From Novosphingobium sp. Chol11 (lineage in GTDB: Bacteria; Pseudomonadota; Alphaproteobacteria; Sphingomonadales; Sphingomonadaceae), in NCBI RefSeq assembly GCF_900218065.1, contig NZ_OBMU01000001.1, positions 1,677,335 through 1,741,334 of the forward strand: a stretch of DNA of 64,000 nt, written 5' to 3'. The notes below the pieces were generated by a model. That model ran no database searches and was not told where the DNA came from. It saw only the letters and a program-made list of their open reading frames with translations. Shown one piece after another: positions 1-8,895 of this stretch; within the stretch, counting starts at the first letter, position 1; each line of letters starts with the position of its first letter. The translations under genes and the position numbers were made by a program.

Positions 1-2
1 CC

Positions 3-461
3 CCTCCCCGCCGCCCGGCGGTGGACGATGCCGAAGCCGCTTTTCACGCATTCGCCGATGACAAGCCCGGCGTGCTTGTCGAACGCAAATCGATCAGCGT
101 CGGCCTGCACTTTCGCGGCGCGCCTCAATGGGGGGAGCAGGCAGGCGAACTGGCCACCGACCTGGCCGAACGGCTTGGCCTCGCCGTCCAGCCGGGCAAG
201 ATGCTGTTCGAACTGCGCCCCGGCGGCGCGGACAAAGGCAGCGCGGTTCACGCCCTGATGGCCCGTTCTCCCATGGCTGGCGGCCGTCCGCTCTTCATCG
301 GCGATGACGTCACGGATGAAGAAGGCTTCGCCGCCGCCGCCGAATTGGGTGGCGCGGGCATTCTGGTCGGCCCGCCGCGCGCAACGCTTGCCGCATTCTC
401 TTTGGAACAGGTTGCCGCCGTCAGGCATTATCTTGAAAAGGGGGTCGTCAGGCCGGGCTGA
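3..461 (+). CDS. otsB: Trehalose-6-phosphate phosphatase, C-terminal part (cut by window edge)
   Basis: OtsB removes phosphate from trehalose-6-phosphate in the cytoplasm, the second step of trehalose synthesis. About 152 residues are present and the frame is open to the left edge, so the 5' part lies outside the window. The HAD-superfamily metal-binding motif FIGDDVTDEEGF is near residue 98 of the visible part, and a KGSAV segment, typical of OtsB, precedes it. A GTG at 21 is not a likely true start because the frame continues upstream without a stop. The GH15 gene follows after 3 nt and otsA after that, which supports a trehalose operon. Confidence 0.93.
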   Translation, partial: PPRRPAVDDAEAAFHAFADDKPGVLVERKSISVGLHFRGAPQWGEQAGELATDLAERLGLAVQPGKMLFELRPGGADKGSAVHALMARSPMAGGRPLFIGDDVTDEEGFAAAAELGGAGILVGPPRATLAAFSLEQVAAVRHYLEKGVVRPG

Positions 462-464
462 GCC

Positions 465-2336
465 GTGGCTGGCGCCCCTTGTTCGAACGAACCAGGGGGC
501 AGAACGATAGTCAGGAATAGTCAAACGCACTTCGCCGGGAACGAACGCAATCTCGATCTCTGGCCGATCGGCAATTGCCAGGCATCCGCGCTGATCGATC
601 GCGCGGGTCGGATGATATGGGCGTGTGTGCCTCGTGTGGACGGAGACCCCGTCTTTTCCGCGCTTCTCGATGACAAGGGTTGGGATCAGCCGGACGCACG
701 CGGCTTCTGGGCGATCGAGCTCGAAAACTGCGTCACCGTCGAGCAACATTATATCCGCAACACGCCGATCCTCGTCACGCGGCAGACCGATGATCATGGC
801 AACGCCATCGAACTTTATGATTTTTGCCCGCGCCACCGGCACCTTGGCCGTATGTACCGCCCTGTCGCCTTTTGCCGGATCGTGCGGCCCGTGGCAGGCA
901 GCCCCCGCGTCCGCGTCCGGCTGCGTCCCACGACGTCATGGCATTCGGAGCAGGTGCCGATCAGCTATGGCTCCAACCATATCCGACTGGTCCTGTCCTA
1001 CACGGCGATGCGCATGTCGACCAATGCGCCCATCGGCCTCATCAGCCAGGAAAGCTGGTTCCGGTTGGAACATGACATGCACTTCTTCCTCGGGCCGGAC
1101 GAGAGTTTTTCCGACGCGCTTCGTCCCGCGGTCGAACGCATGCTGGATGACACGATCCTCGAATGGCAGGTCTGGGTGCGCGGCCTCGCCATCCCGGCAG
1201 AGTGGCAGGAAGCCGTCATCCGCTCGGCCATCACCCTGAAACTCTGCCAGCATGAGGAAACCGGCGCGATTGTCGCCGCGCTCACCACCAGCATCCCGGA
1301 GCATGCCGATTCGGGGCGCAATTGGGACTATCGCTACTGCTGGATACGCGACGCCTATTATACGGTCGAAGCGCTCAACCGCCTCGGCGCGCTCGACGTG
1401 CTGGAAAGCTACCTCGTCTATCTCCGCAACATCGTCGACGGCGCGAAGGGCGGCCATATCCAGCCGCTCTACGACGTGCGCGGCAATGCGACGCTGGAGG
1501 AACGGGAGGCGGAAAATCTGCCGGGCTATCGCGGCATGGGCCCGGTACGCGTCGGCAACGCCGCCTATTCGCAAATTCAGCATGACGCCTATGGTCAGAT
1601 CGTCCTGTCATCGGTTCAGGGCTTCATCGACCAGCGCCTGCTGCGCATGGCGGGCATGTCCGACTTCGAAGCACTCGAAGCGGTCGGCGAACGAGCATGG
1701 TCTGTCTATGACCAGCCTGACGCCGGCCTCTGGGAACTACGTACCCGCGCCCATGTCCACAGCTACAGCGCCGTCATGTGCTGGGCCGCCTGCGACCGCC
1801 TCGCCCATGCCGCCGCCGCGCTCGATCTGTCCGACCGCGAAAGCCATTGGCGCGAGCGGGCCGAAATCATGAAGGCGCGCATCCTTCAGTCATCCTGGCG
1901 GACGGACAGCAACGCCATTTCCGCCAATTTCGAAGATGACGCCCGCGACGCTTCGCTGCTCCAACTGTTGGACTTGCGCTTCCTCACCGCCGACAATCCG
2001 ATGTTCATCGGCACGCTGAAGGCGCTGGAAAAGGATCTGCGGCGCGGCAACAACATGCTCCGCTACAGCGCGCCTGACGATTTCGGTGAGCCGGTCACGG
2101 CGTTCAACGTCTGCACCTTCTGGCTGATCGAGGCGCTGCATCGCACCGGCCGCACCGAAGAGGCGCGGCTGCTGTTCGAAGAAATGCTGTCCCGCCGCAC
2201 CGCTGCGGGGCTCTTGTCGGAGGATATCGATCCGGTAACCGGCGAATTGTGGGGCAATTATCCCCAAACCTACTCATTGGTCGGCATCATCAACTGCGCC
2301 GTTCTGCTGAGCAAGCCGTGGAGCGTGATGCGATGA
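465..2336 (+). CDS. Glycoside hydrolase family 15 (glucoamylase/trehalase-like) protein
   Basis: A 623-residue cytoplasmic (alpha/alpha)6-barrel glycosidase of family GH15. Family signatures are NWDYRYCWIRDA near residues 286-297, and a C-terminal segment around residue 594 (GELWGNYPQTYS) that is typical of GH15 substrate and catalytic regions. No signal peptide is visible, so it acts inside the cell. The GTG start follows the otsB stop by 3 nt, and the stop overlaps the otsA ATG (ATGA), so the three genes are translationally coupled. GH15 members hydrolyse alpha-glucosidic bonds and some act on trehalose. The substrate here is inferred from context and could be a maltooligosaccharide instead. 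Confidence 0.9.
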   Translation: MAGAPCSNEPGGRTIVRNSQTHFAGNERNLDLWPIGNCQASALIDRAGRMIWACVPRVDGDPVFSALLDDKGWDQPDARGFWAIELENCVTVEQHYIRNTPILVTRQTDDHGNAIELYDFCPRHRHLGRMYRPVAFCRIVRPVAGSPRVRVRLRPTTSWHSEQVPISYGSNHIRLVLSYTAMRMSTNAPIGLISQESWFRLEHDMHFFLGPDESFSDALRPAVERMLDDTILEWQVWVRGLAIPAEWQEAVIRSAITLKLCQHEETGAIVAALTTSIPEHADSGRNWDYRYCWIRDAYYTVEALNRLGALDVLESYLVYLRNIVDGAKGGHIQPLYDVRGNATLEEREAENLPGYRGMGPVRVGNAAYSQIQHDAYGQIVLSSVQGFIDQRLLRMAGMSDFEALEAVGERAWSVYDQPDAGLWELRTRAHVHSYSAVMCWAACDRLAHAAAALDLSDRESHWRERAEIMKARILQSSWRTDSNAISANFEDDARDASLLQLLDLRFLTADNPMFIGTLKALEKDLRRGNNMLRYSAPDDFGEPVTAFNVCTFWLIEALHRTGRTEEARLLFEEMLSRRTAAGLLSEDIDPVTGELWGNYPQTYSLVGIINCAVLLSKPWSVMR

Positions 2337-3742
2337 GCCGCCTGATAGTCATTTCCAACAGGGTGAGCAGGCCCAACAAGTCCGGCAATCAGGGCGGGCT
2401 GGCCGTCGCGCTGGCCCAGGCCCTGCGGGAAAGCCGGGGCATCTGGGTCGGCTGGTCGGGCGAAGTCACCGAAAATTTCACCGGCCATATCGGCTTTTCC
2501 GAGGACGAAGGGGTCAAGACCGCTACGATCGACCTCGAAGAGCAGGACGTCGACGAATATTATAACGGCTATGCCAACAAGACGCTCTGGCCGCTGTTCC
2601 ACTTCCGCATCGACCTTGCCGAATATGCGCGCGATTTCGAAGGCGGCTACAACCGCGTCAACAAGCGTTTCGCGGACACGACCAGCCCGCTGATCGAGCC
2701 CGAAGACATCATCTGGGTGCAGGATTACCATATGATCCCGCTCGGTCAGATGTTGCGGGACAAGGGGCACCAGAACCGGATGGGCTTCTTCCTCCACATC
2801 CCCTGGCCGCCCACGCGCCTGCTCGTCTCGCTGCCCCATCATACCAAGCTGGTACAGACCCTGTTCGCCTATGACGTCATCGGCTTCCACACCGAGGAGT
2901 GGCTGGAGTCATTCCGCCATTATGTGGAGCGGGAGATGAACGGCACCGTCGATGGCGACTTCGTCACATTGGGCGATCGCACGATTCAGGCGATTGCCTG
3001 CCCGATCGGCATCAACGCGCAGGAATTCTCCAACGCGGCCGTCAGCGATCCCGCCAAGGAGATGTTCGAGAAGGTCCGCCGATCCTTGCAGGACCGGTCG
3101 ATGATCGTGGGTGTGGACCGGCTCGACTACAGCAAAGGCCTGGAGGAGCGGTTCAGCGGCTATTCCCGCTTCCTCAAGGACCATCCGGAACATCATCGCA
3201 AGGTGGTCCTGACGCAGATCGCGCCGCCCTCACGCGGGGAGGTGGAAAGCTACCAGCATATCCGCTCCACCCTCGACGCCATCGCCGGGCGCATCAACGG
3301 CGAATATAGCGACGTGGACTGGACCCCCATCCGCTACGTGAACCAGGGCTATCCCCGCGACAAGCTGGCCGGGATCTACCGCGCCGCGCGCATCGGCCTC
3401 GTCACCCCCTTGCGCGACGGCATGAACCTGGTCGCCAAGGAATATGTCGCCGCGCAGGACCCTGATGATCCCGGCGTCCTCATCCTCTCCCGTTTCGCGG
3501 GCGCCGCGACGCAGCTCAAGGACGCGCTCCTCATCAACCCCTACAGCCCGGAGGAAATGTCCGACGCCATCACCCGGGCGCTTGCCATGCCGCTCGACGA
3601 ACGCCAGCGCCGCTGGCGTTCGATGATGGACTGCGTCGAGGAACAGGATATCAGCTGGTGGCGCCGCTGCTTCACCGAACGCCTGATCGCGGCGCGGCAG
3701 GAAGACAGCACGGCCAGGGAGCAAATCGAAACCGCGCATTAG
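2333..3742 (+). CDS. otsA: Alpha,alpha-trehalose-phosphate synthase (UDP-forming)
   Basis: OtsA (GT20) joins UDP-glucose and glucose-6-phosphate to make trehalose-6-phosphate, giving osmotic and desiccation protection. The 469-residue protein starts [11 protein letters not shown]. It carries the N-terminal GGLAVAL loop, WVGWSGE, the DYHM motif at about residue 131, [20 protein letters not shown] at about 261, and a C-terminal [10 protein letters not shown] motif near 362 that binds the nucleotide sugar. The ATG at 2333 overlaps the GH15 stop by four bases. An in-frame start 28 codons upstream would lie inside the GH15 gene and is not needed. Confidence 0.96.
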   Translation: MSRLIVISNRVSRPNKSGNQGGLAVALAQALRESRGIWVGWSGEVTENFTGHIGFSEDEGVKTATIDLEEQDVDEYYNGYANKTLWPLFHFRIDLAEYARDFEGGYNRVNKRFADTTSPLIEPEDIIWVQDYHMIPLGQMLRDKGHQNRMGFFLHIPWPPTRLLVSLPHHTKLVQTLFAYDVIGFHTEEWLESFRHYVEREMNGTVDGDFVTLGDRTIQAIACPIGINAQEFSNAAVSDPAKEMFEKVRRSLQDRSMIVGVDRLDYSKGLEERFSGYSRFLKDHPEHHRKVVLTQIAPPSRGEVESYQHIRSTLDAIAGRINGEYSDVDWTPIRYVNQGYPRDKLAGIYRAARIGLVTPLRDGMNLVAKEYVAAQDPDDPGVLILSRFAGAATQLKDALLINPYSPEEMSDAITRALAMPLDERQRRWRSMMDCVEEQDISWWRRCFTERLIAARQEDSTAREQIETAH

Positions 3743-3876
3743 GTGCCGCTCAGCCGGCTAATTGCACCTCCGCCAGCTTTGGTCTATGGGCCGTGCCCAG
3801 CAGCCCCGGCACCCGCTTATCCTCCTTGATTCGCGTTGCCGGGGCACATTCTTTTCTCGGGAAGACAGGAACGCGC

Positions 3877-4659
3877 ATGGCCCGTCGCCGCCAGATCTAC
3901 GAAGGCAAGGCAAAGATCCTTTACGAAGGCCCTGAGCCCGGCACGATCATCCAATATTTCAAGGACGACGCGACCGCCTTCAACGCGCAGAAAAAGGGCA
4001 CGATTTCCGGGAAGGGCGTGCTCAACAACCGCATTTCCGAGCATATCTTCACCCTGCTCGGCCAGATCGGCGTCCCCACCCATTTCATCCGCCGCCTCAA
4101 CATGCGCGAACAACTCGTTCGCCAGGTCGAAATCGTGCCGATCGAAGTCGTGGTCCGCAATGTCGCCGCCGGATCGCTCAGCAAGAAGCTGGGGATCGAG
4201 GAAGGCACGCAGCTGCCCCGTACCCTGATCGAATATTGCTACAAGGATGACGCGCTGGGCGACCCGCTCGTGTCCGAAGAACATATCGCCTGCTTCGGCT
4301 GGGCCAGCCAGGAAGAGATGCACGACATCGCCGACATGGCGATCCGCATCAACGACTTCATGTGCGGTCTCTTCGCCGCCATCGGCATCCGCCTAATCGA
4401 CTTCAAGCTGGAGTTCGGCCGCCTGTGGGACGGCGACTATAGCCGCATCATCCTGGCGGACGAAATCAGCCCGGACGGCTGCCGACTGTGGGACATGAAC
4501 ACCGGCGAAAAGCTCGACAAGGACCGGTTCCGCCGCGACCTGGGCGGCGAAGTCGAAGCCTATCAGGAAGTCGCCCGCCGCTTGGGCCTGCTGCCCGAAG
4601 GCGCGGATACGACCGTCCTCGACCTCGACACCCACCGCAAGAAGCGCAGCAAGGACTGA
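3877..4659 (+). CDS. purC: Phosphoribosylaminoimidazole-succinocarboxamide synthase (SAICAR synthetase)
   Basis: PurC condenses CAIR with aspartate using ATP in de novo purine synthesis. The protein is 260 residues, the usual size for the short bacterial form, and starts [18 protein letters not shown]. The nucleotide-binding KAK region, [14 protein letters not shown], and [13 protein letters not shown] are all family hallmarks. The start is preceded by a purine-rich GGGAAGACAGGA site. A frame open upstream to 3658 only overlaps otsA and is not coding. purS and purQ lie about 1.1 kb downstream on the same strand. Confidence 0.96.
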   Translation: MARRRQIYEGKAKILYEGPEPGTIIQYFKDDATAFNAQKKGTISGKGVLNNRISEHIFTLLGQIGVPTHFIRRLNMREQLVRQVEIVPIEVVVRNVAAGSLSKKLGIEEGTQLPRTLIEYCYKDDALGDPLVSEEHIACFGWASQEEMHDIADMAIRINDFMCGLFAAIGIRLIDFKLEFGRLWDGDYSRIILADEISPDGCRLWDMNTGEKLDKDRFRRDLGGEVEAYQEVARRLGLLPEGADTTVLDLDTHRKKRSKD

Positions 4660-4671
4660 TTGGCCAAGCGC

Positions 4672-4701
4672 GTGGTGGGGTGAACCTCCTCACCCCACCA
4701 C
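4672..4701. terminator. Bidirectional hairpin between convergent purC and TauE/SafE genes
   Basis: A perfect 12-bp inverted repeat (GTGGTGGGGTGA, loop ACCTCC, then its complement) sits where the two genes converge; its right arm includes the transporter stop codon. There is no clear T-tract on either side, so it may act by folding or RNA protection and not as a classic intrinsic terminator. Confidence 0.6.
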
Positions 4702-5442
4702 CGCATCCACCATCAGCTTGATCCCCAAAAGCACCATCAACACGTAGATCAGCGTGTAGAATCGCGCCGGATCGACCCTGCGCACCAACAAAACGCCCGC
4801 ATAGGTCGCCCCGATCGCCAGCGGCGCCAGCATTGCCGTCGCCATCAGATTGGCGCGCGTAAATTGCCCCAGCGCCGCATAAGCGGGCACCTTGATCCAG
4901 TTCATCACGGCAAAGGCGATCGCGGTGGTGCCGACCAGCACGTCGCGCGCAAGCCGCTTGGGCAGCACCCACATCTGGAATGGCGGCGCGCCCGCGTGCG
5001 CGATCTGGCTCGTAAAACCGCTCGCGATCCCCAGCAAGGTCCCGACCCAGTCAGGCGAACTGGACGGCAGCACCACCTTCCCGCCCCGCTCGATCCAAAG
5101 CCGCTGCGCCCCGAACAGCGTCGAGATAAAGCCGAGCGCTCCCAGCACAGCCGTTTCCGACACCTGCGCAGCGAACAGATAGCCCAGCCCCACGCCGACA
5201 ACCATGCCGGGCATCATCACCTTCAATATATGCCGGTCCCAGCTGCGCCGAAACGACCAGACGCTCACCGCATCCTGCAAAATGAGGATAGGCAGCATGA
5301 TCGCCGCCGCCCGCACCGGATCGATGCCCAGCGCCATGATCGGCATCGCCAGCGCGCCCGCCCCGGCAAAACCGCCCTTGGCAAGGCCCGAAAGAACCAC
5401 CGCCACGATCGCGCATGTGTAATAGAGATAGTCACCGCTCAT
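4690..5442 (-). CDS. TauE/SafE family sulfite/organosulfonate exporter-like membrane protein
   Basis: A 250-residue integral membrane protein with about seven or eight hydrophobic helices and the glycine-rich N-terminal segment LSGLAKGGFAGAGALAMPIM that is characteristic of the TauE/SafE (DUF81) family. Members export sulfite or sulfonates or move other small anions across the inner membrane. The C-terminal repeat copy begins near GIASGFTSQIAHAGAPPF, fitting the family's internal duplication. The gene is on the opposite strand to the pur genes, so it is not part of that pathway; its substrate cannot be told from sequence. Confidence 0.88.
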   Translation of the reverse strand: MSGDYLYYTCAIVAVVLSGLAKGGFAGAGALAMPIMALGIDPVRAAAIMLPILILQDAVSVWSFRRSWDRHILKVMMPGMVVGVGLGYLFAAQVSETAVLGALGFISTLFGAQRLWIERGGKVVLPSSSPDWVGTLLGIASGFTSQIAHAGAPPFQMWVLPKRLARDVLVGTTAIAFAVMNWIKVPAYAALGQFTRANLMATAMLAPLAIGATYAGVLLVRRVDPARFYTLIYVLMVLLGIKLMVDAVVG

Positions 5443-5497
5443 GACCCCGCCCTAAAGGAAGGCGGGGCCCTGAGCGAACAGCATTTTTCGCAAAGGT

Positions 5498-5647
5498 TCA
5501 GGCGCTTGCCCGATATCCGATCAGAACGCCGAAAGCGAATGTGGCAAGCAGGGCCAACTGCACGCGGCCATGCGGATCGTCATAGCCGACGATCTGCTGC
5601 CCAAAGGCGAAAAGCCCCACAAACATCGCCAGTGCCAGACCAGCCAT
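5498..5647 (-). CDS. Small 49-residue membrane protein, function unknown
   Basis: A short frame MAGLALAMFVGLFAFGQQ...GYRASA encodes two hydrophobic stretches (about residues 3-15 and 31-44) separated by a polar loop with DDPHGR. It is preceded on the minus strand by AGAGGG, a reasonable ribosome binding site. It lies upstream of the TauE/SafE gene on the same strand with a roughly 50-nt gap and could be cotranscribed. No family was recognised; it resembles many small membrane proteins left out of automated annotations. Confidence 0.6.
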   Translation of the reverse strand: MAGLALAMFVGLFAFGQQIVGYDDPHGRVQLALLATFAFGVLIGYRASA

Positions 5648-5772
5648 CTTGAAAACCCTCTATCCCCTGCCCCAACCATAGCGGCCACTCGCTAAGAAAG
5701 GGATAATGCCTTGCTTGTCCCGCCCCACGCGACTAGGGGGTGCGCCATAGCAATCCACGGAGTTTTGGCCTC

Positions 5773-6006
5773 ATGAAAGCCCGCATCTTCGTCACCCTCA
5801 AGGGCGGGGTTCTCGACCCGCAGGGTAAGGCGATCCACCACGCGCTCGACGGCCTCGGCTTTTCCGGCGTCAATGACGTGCGCGCGGGCAAGCTCATTGA
5901 GCTCGACCTTGCCGATGGCACCAGCGATGACGATATCGACGCCATGTGCCGCAAGCTGCTCGCCAATACCGTCATCGAAAACTACCGCATCGAAAAGGTG
6001 GCCTGA
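5773..6006 (+). CDS. purS: Phosphoribosylformylglycinamidine synthase, PurS subunit
   Basis: PurS is the small structural subunit that bridges PurQ and PurL in the three-part FGAM synthase of purine biosynthesis. The 77-residue protein starts MKARIFVTLKGGVLDPQGKA, a standard PurS N-terminus, and has the usual length of about 80. The ATG at 5773 matches family length; the frame's extension upstream is not needed. purQ starts 3 nt after the stop. The large subunit purL is not in the window. Confidence 0.95.
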   Translation: MKARIFVTLKGGVLDPQGKAIHHALDGLGFSGVNDVRAGKLIELDLADGTSDDDIDAMCRKLLANTVIENYRIEKVA

Positions 6007-6009
6007 GCC

Positions 6010-6684
6010 ATGAAGAGCGCCGTCATCGTCTTCCCCGGCAGCAATTGCGACCGCGACCTAGCCGTGGCTTTCGAGGCGGTGAGCGGTGAAAAGCCGGTCA
6101 TGGTCTGGCACCGCGACATCGAACTGCCCGAAGGCATCGACCTGATCGGCGTACCCGGTGGCTTCTCCTATGGCGACTATCTGCGTTCCGGCGCGATGGC
6201 GGCGCGCTCGCCCGTGATGCAGGCGGTGGCCAAGGCGGCCGAGCGCGGCACCTATGTGCTGGGCATCTGCAACGGCTTCCAGGTGCTGACCGAAAGCGGC
6301 CTACTCCCCGGCGCCCTGCTGCGCAACGCAGGTGGCCATTTCGTCTGCCGCGATGCATCGCTGACGGTCGAGAACGCCCAGAGCGCCTTCACCAGCCGCT
6401 ATGCCGCTGGCGAACAGGTGACCTTCCCCGTCGCCCACCATGACGGCAATTATTTCGCTGACAGCGCAACGCTCGACCGCCTCGAAGGCGAAGGCCGCGT
6501 CGCCCTGCGCTACGCCGACAGCATCAACGGCTCGGCCCGCAACATCGCCGGCATCCTAAACGAAGCAGGCAATGTCTTGGGCATGATGCCGCACCCCGAA
6601 CGCGTGATCGAACCAGCCCACGGCAAAACCGACGGCCGCCGCCTGTTCGAAGGTCTGGTTGAGGGACTGTTGGCGAACGCCTGA
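6010..6684 (+). CDS. purQ: Phosphoribosylformylglycinamidine synthase, glutaminase subunit PurQ
   Basis: PurQ hydrolyses glutamine and feeds ammonia to PurL for conversion of FGAR to FGAM. The 224-residue class-I glutamine amidotransferase has the nucleophile cysteine in VLGICNGFQ (about residue 86), the oxyanion [10 protein letters not shown] segment, and the catalytic His-Glu in MMPHPERV near the C-terminus. Full family length. It forms an operon with purS. Confidence 0.96.
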   Translation: MKSAVIVFPGSNCDRDLAVAFEAVSGEKPVMVWHRDIELPEGIDLIGVPGGFSYGDYLRSGAMAARSPVMQAVAKAAERGTYVLGICNGFQVLTESGLLPGALLRNAGGHFVCRDASLTVENAQSAFTSRYAAGEQVTFPVAHHDGNYFADSATLDRLEGEGRVALRYADSINGSARNIAGILNEAGNVLGMMPHPERVIEPAHGKTDGRRLFEGLVEGLLANA

Positions 6685-6746
6685 CCCCGGCGCGCGCCAC
6701 CTTTAGTCTCACCCTTCACGCTCCCGCTCCACCCGCCACATCCGTC

Positions 6747-6766
6747 ATCCCAGCGAAGGCTGGGAT
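6747..6766. repeat. Short dispersed palindrome (8-bp stem, GAAG loop)
   Basis: ATCCCAGC-GAAG-GCTGGGAT is a perfect 20-base hairpin in the 233-bp purQ-lipoprotein gap. Hairpins of this sequence type are, from memory, common intergenic repeats in sphingomonads and other Proteobacteria; copy number cannot be checked here. The rest of the gap shows no convincing gene. Confidence 0.6.
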
Positions 6767-6917
6767 CGCAGGAGGCCGCGCCGTGCCGTCGCTGAGATGC
6801 CAATTTGCGCTGGCATGATTAAGTGGAGAGTGTCGGCTAACGACCAAGAATCCGACCTTTAAGTGCGGCTTCAAGCATCCCAGTTGCGGACATGAAGTTC
6901 GGCCCCCATAAAGCCGC

Positions 6918-7406
6918 ATGGATCGATTTTTCAGCCAAACTCGTGCCATTATGGCGGCATTTGCTATCGGGTCAGCTTCGCTGGCGGGCTGTTCTTCCCA
7001 ACCAACAGTCGCGACAGAAAATTCAACGGCTAAACTCGTTGTCCTCAGTATCGATGACAATCTGAGCGGCCCAATCGCAGGCCATGCTCAATGCAAAGAT
7101 GATGAGGGCAGGCCCGTTATGAAGCCGCAGTGCTTCGCGTCGTATGATATTTTGATGAGGGCAGTGTTTAGTTGCGGCCCATCGAAGGTGACGGTCGATC
7201 GGTCATGGACACACAGCGAGTATGTGTCATTTCCAACGAACTGGGCACCTGGTAATCCTTCAAGCCTTTCTGTGGTAAAGTGCATACAACGCGAAGTCGG
7301 CTTTCCCTTTTCGGCGGTGATTGCGCCAGCAACAGAGCCGGGAGAGTTTCCAGCAGAGGGCGACAGTGCACCATTTGCGGCGCTCTACTTTCGCAAACAG
7401 CCCTGA
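6918..7406 (+). CDS. Putative lipoprotein of unknown function
   Basis: A 162-residue protein with a signal peptide and lipobox (SLAGC, cysteine near residue 25). The mature part has four further cysteines, at AQCKDDE, PQCFAS, FSCGPS and VKCIQR, suggesting two disulfides in a periplasmic or outer-membrane fold. No family was recognised. A hand count of 7021-7080 gives 50% GC, clearly below the neighbours, and dispersed hairpin repeats lie on both sides, so it may be a recent acquisition. The start at 6918 gives a normal signal peptide. Confidence 0.65.
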   Translation: MDRFFSQTRAIMAAFAIGSASLAGCSSQPTVATENSTAKLVVLSIDDNLSGPIAGHAQCKDDEGRPVMKPQCFASYDILMRAVFSCGPSKVTVDRSWTHSEYVSFPTNWAPGNPSSLSVVKCIQREVGFPFSAVIAPATEPGEFPAEGDSAPFAALYFRKQP

Positions 7407-7441
7407 GGCCGGCGGTCAGCTACCCACCCATCCAACACCTC

Positions 7442-7463
7442 CCCCTCCCGCAGGCGGGAGGGG
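7442..7463. repeat. Dispersed palindrome (10-bp stem) followed by an extended repeat tail
   Basis: CCCCTCCCGC-AG-GCGGGAGGGG is a perfect hairpin, followed by GGGTGGGCGCGAGCGAAGCGAGC, which contains a second short palindrome. This combination looks like a multi-part intergenic repeat of the REP type. It lies between the lipoprotein gene and the 3' end of the Tad locus. Confidence 0.6.
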
Positions 7464-7543
7464 CTAGGGGTGGGCGCGAGCGAAGCGAGCTTCCGCGGCA
7501 GATTACATAACCAGGGCAGGTCCACACAGCCCAACCCCCCGCC

Positions 7544-8068
7544 CTACCTCAACCCCCGCACAAACTCCGGCAAATGCGCCACGCCGCTAGGATTAGGCCC
7601 CACCATATACAGCGCCATCACCGTCCCGGCAGCAATCGCGACGCCATAAGGAATAGGTCCCCCCGCCGCGAATATCGCCAGTGACGACCCTTCCCGCACC
7701 GCTTTGGGCACCATCCGCCGCCCCACCATGATCAGCAAGGCGAGCAGGCCGCCGCCCACCGTGACATAGACGAACCAAGGCAGCGCCGCGCCCCAATCGA
7801 ACCACAGCGCGCACGCCGCCAGCAGCTTGACGTCACCCCCGCCCATCCACCGCATCGCGAACAGCACGCATCCAAGGGCAAAGACGGCCAGGAACAGCGT
7901 TCCATTCTGCCAGACGTCATTCTCCCACCCTGTCACGGCGACCCAGGGCACGAACAATCCCAGGATCAGGAGCGGGAAGATGTTGGAAATCCTCAACCGC
8001 GCAATATCCTCGATCGCCGCAGCCAGCAGGACCCCGGATACGGCCAGCAGGATGAGGTCCTTCATCAT
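7544..8068 (-). CDS. cpaA: Tad pilus prepilin peptidase (A24 family, CpaA/TadV)
   Basis: A 174-residue polytopic membrane aspartyl protease that removes the leader of Flp prepilin. Both catalytic aspartates are visible: one in AAIEDIARLRISN near residue 21 and one in the GGGDVKLLA motif near residue 86. The N-terminal zinc and methylation domain of larger T2SS/T4P peptidases is absent, as expected for CpaA. Its start overlaps the stop of the upstream TPR gene. It is the last gene of the Tad transcription unit. Confidence 0.92.
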   Translation of the reverse strand: MMKDLILLAVSGVLLAAAIEDIARLRISNIFPLLILGLFVPWVAVTGWENDVWQNGTLFLAVFALGCVLFAMRWMGGGDVKLLAACALWFDWGAALPWFVYVTVGGGLLALLIMVGRRMVPKAVREGSSLAIFAAGGPIPYGVAIAAGTVMALYMVGPNPSGVAHLPEFVRGLR

Positions 8069-8895
8069 GGCCTCGCCCCCATCGCCGCCAGGGCGGCCGC
8101 CGCTTTGGGCTGATAGCTTTCCGCTTCCGTCATCGCGCGGCTCAGATAAGCGCGCGCCTTCACCGCATCCCCCATGCGCATCGCCACCTGACCGGCATCG
8201 CCCAGCCGCTTGGCCCAGCTGTCGGCATCATCCTCGGCACGCCTTTCTATGTCACGTCCTGCCATGATCTGCGCCGCATCCCCGTTCGAGATGATCCGCG
8301 CATCATCAGGCGCCATCCGGCGCGCCTGGTCGAATATCACGGCCGCCTTATCCGCCTCACCCTGCGCCATCAGGGACAGCCCATAATTGTTGAGCACCTG
8401 AACGGGCCTGCCAGTGAGCTGAAAGGCACGCTCATAGGCCGCCGCGCTCAGCGCCCACGACTTGCCTGCATCATAGGCGACGCCCAGTGCATTCCATGTC
8501 CGCCAGCTCCGATCGCAATGGTCGGCGGCGCGGCGCAGAAGCTCTGTCGCCTGCTGAGGCCGTCCAAGCCGCAGCCGCGCGATGCCCAGCCCTTCATCGA
8601 TCCGGCAATCCGTCATGCCGGCCTGAGCCAGCGCGGCAAATCGCGCCTCCGCCTCCGCATCCTGTCCCTTGGCCAGCGCCAGGCGCGCCTCGGCAATCGC
8701 GATACCGGCCTTGTCACCCGGCGCGGGGTCGGCCCGCCATTGTGCCAGCATCGTGTCGGCCTGAATGACCCGGTTCCCGTCGATCGCATTGTCGATCAAC
8801 CGGCCATAATCCACCGGCGCACCGACTGTGGCTCCAGAGGCCTCCGCAACTGGCGCATTCGCCGCCGCCGCCAGCAACAGGAGCAGCAGGCTCAT
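8065..8895 (-). CDS. Tad-locus tetratricopeptide repeat protein
   Basis: A 276-residue exported protein with a strongly hydrophobic signal peptide starting MSLLLLLLAAAANAP. The rest is alpha-helical TPR repeats (AEARFAALAQAG, GIARLRLGRPQQATELLRR, LGVAYDAGKSWALSAAAYERA). The ATG at 8895 overlaps the upstream TPR lipoprotein stop by four bases, which is why it is preferred over an upstream in-frame start at 8919. It probably works with the neighbouring TadD-like lipoprotein in assembling or localising the secretin. Confidence 0.82.
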   Translation of the reverse strand: MSLLLLLLAAAANAPVAEASGATVGAPVDYGRLIDNAIDGNRVIQADTMLAQWRADPAPGDKAGIAIAEARLALAKGQDAEAEARFAALAQAGMTDCRIDEGLGIARLRLGRPQQATELLRRAADHCDRSWRTWNALGVAYDAGKSWALSAAAYERAFQLTGRPVQVLNNYGLSLMAQGEADKAAVIFDQARRMAPDDARIISNGDAAQIMAGRDIERRAEDDADSWAKRLGDAGQVAMRMGDAVKARAYLSRAMTEAESYQPKAAAALAAMGARP

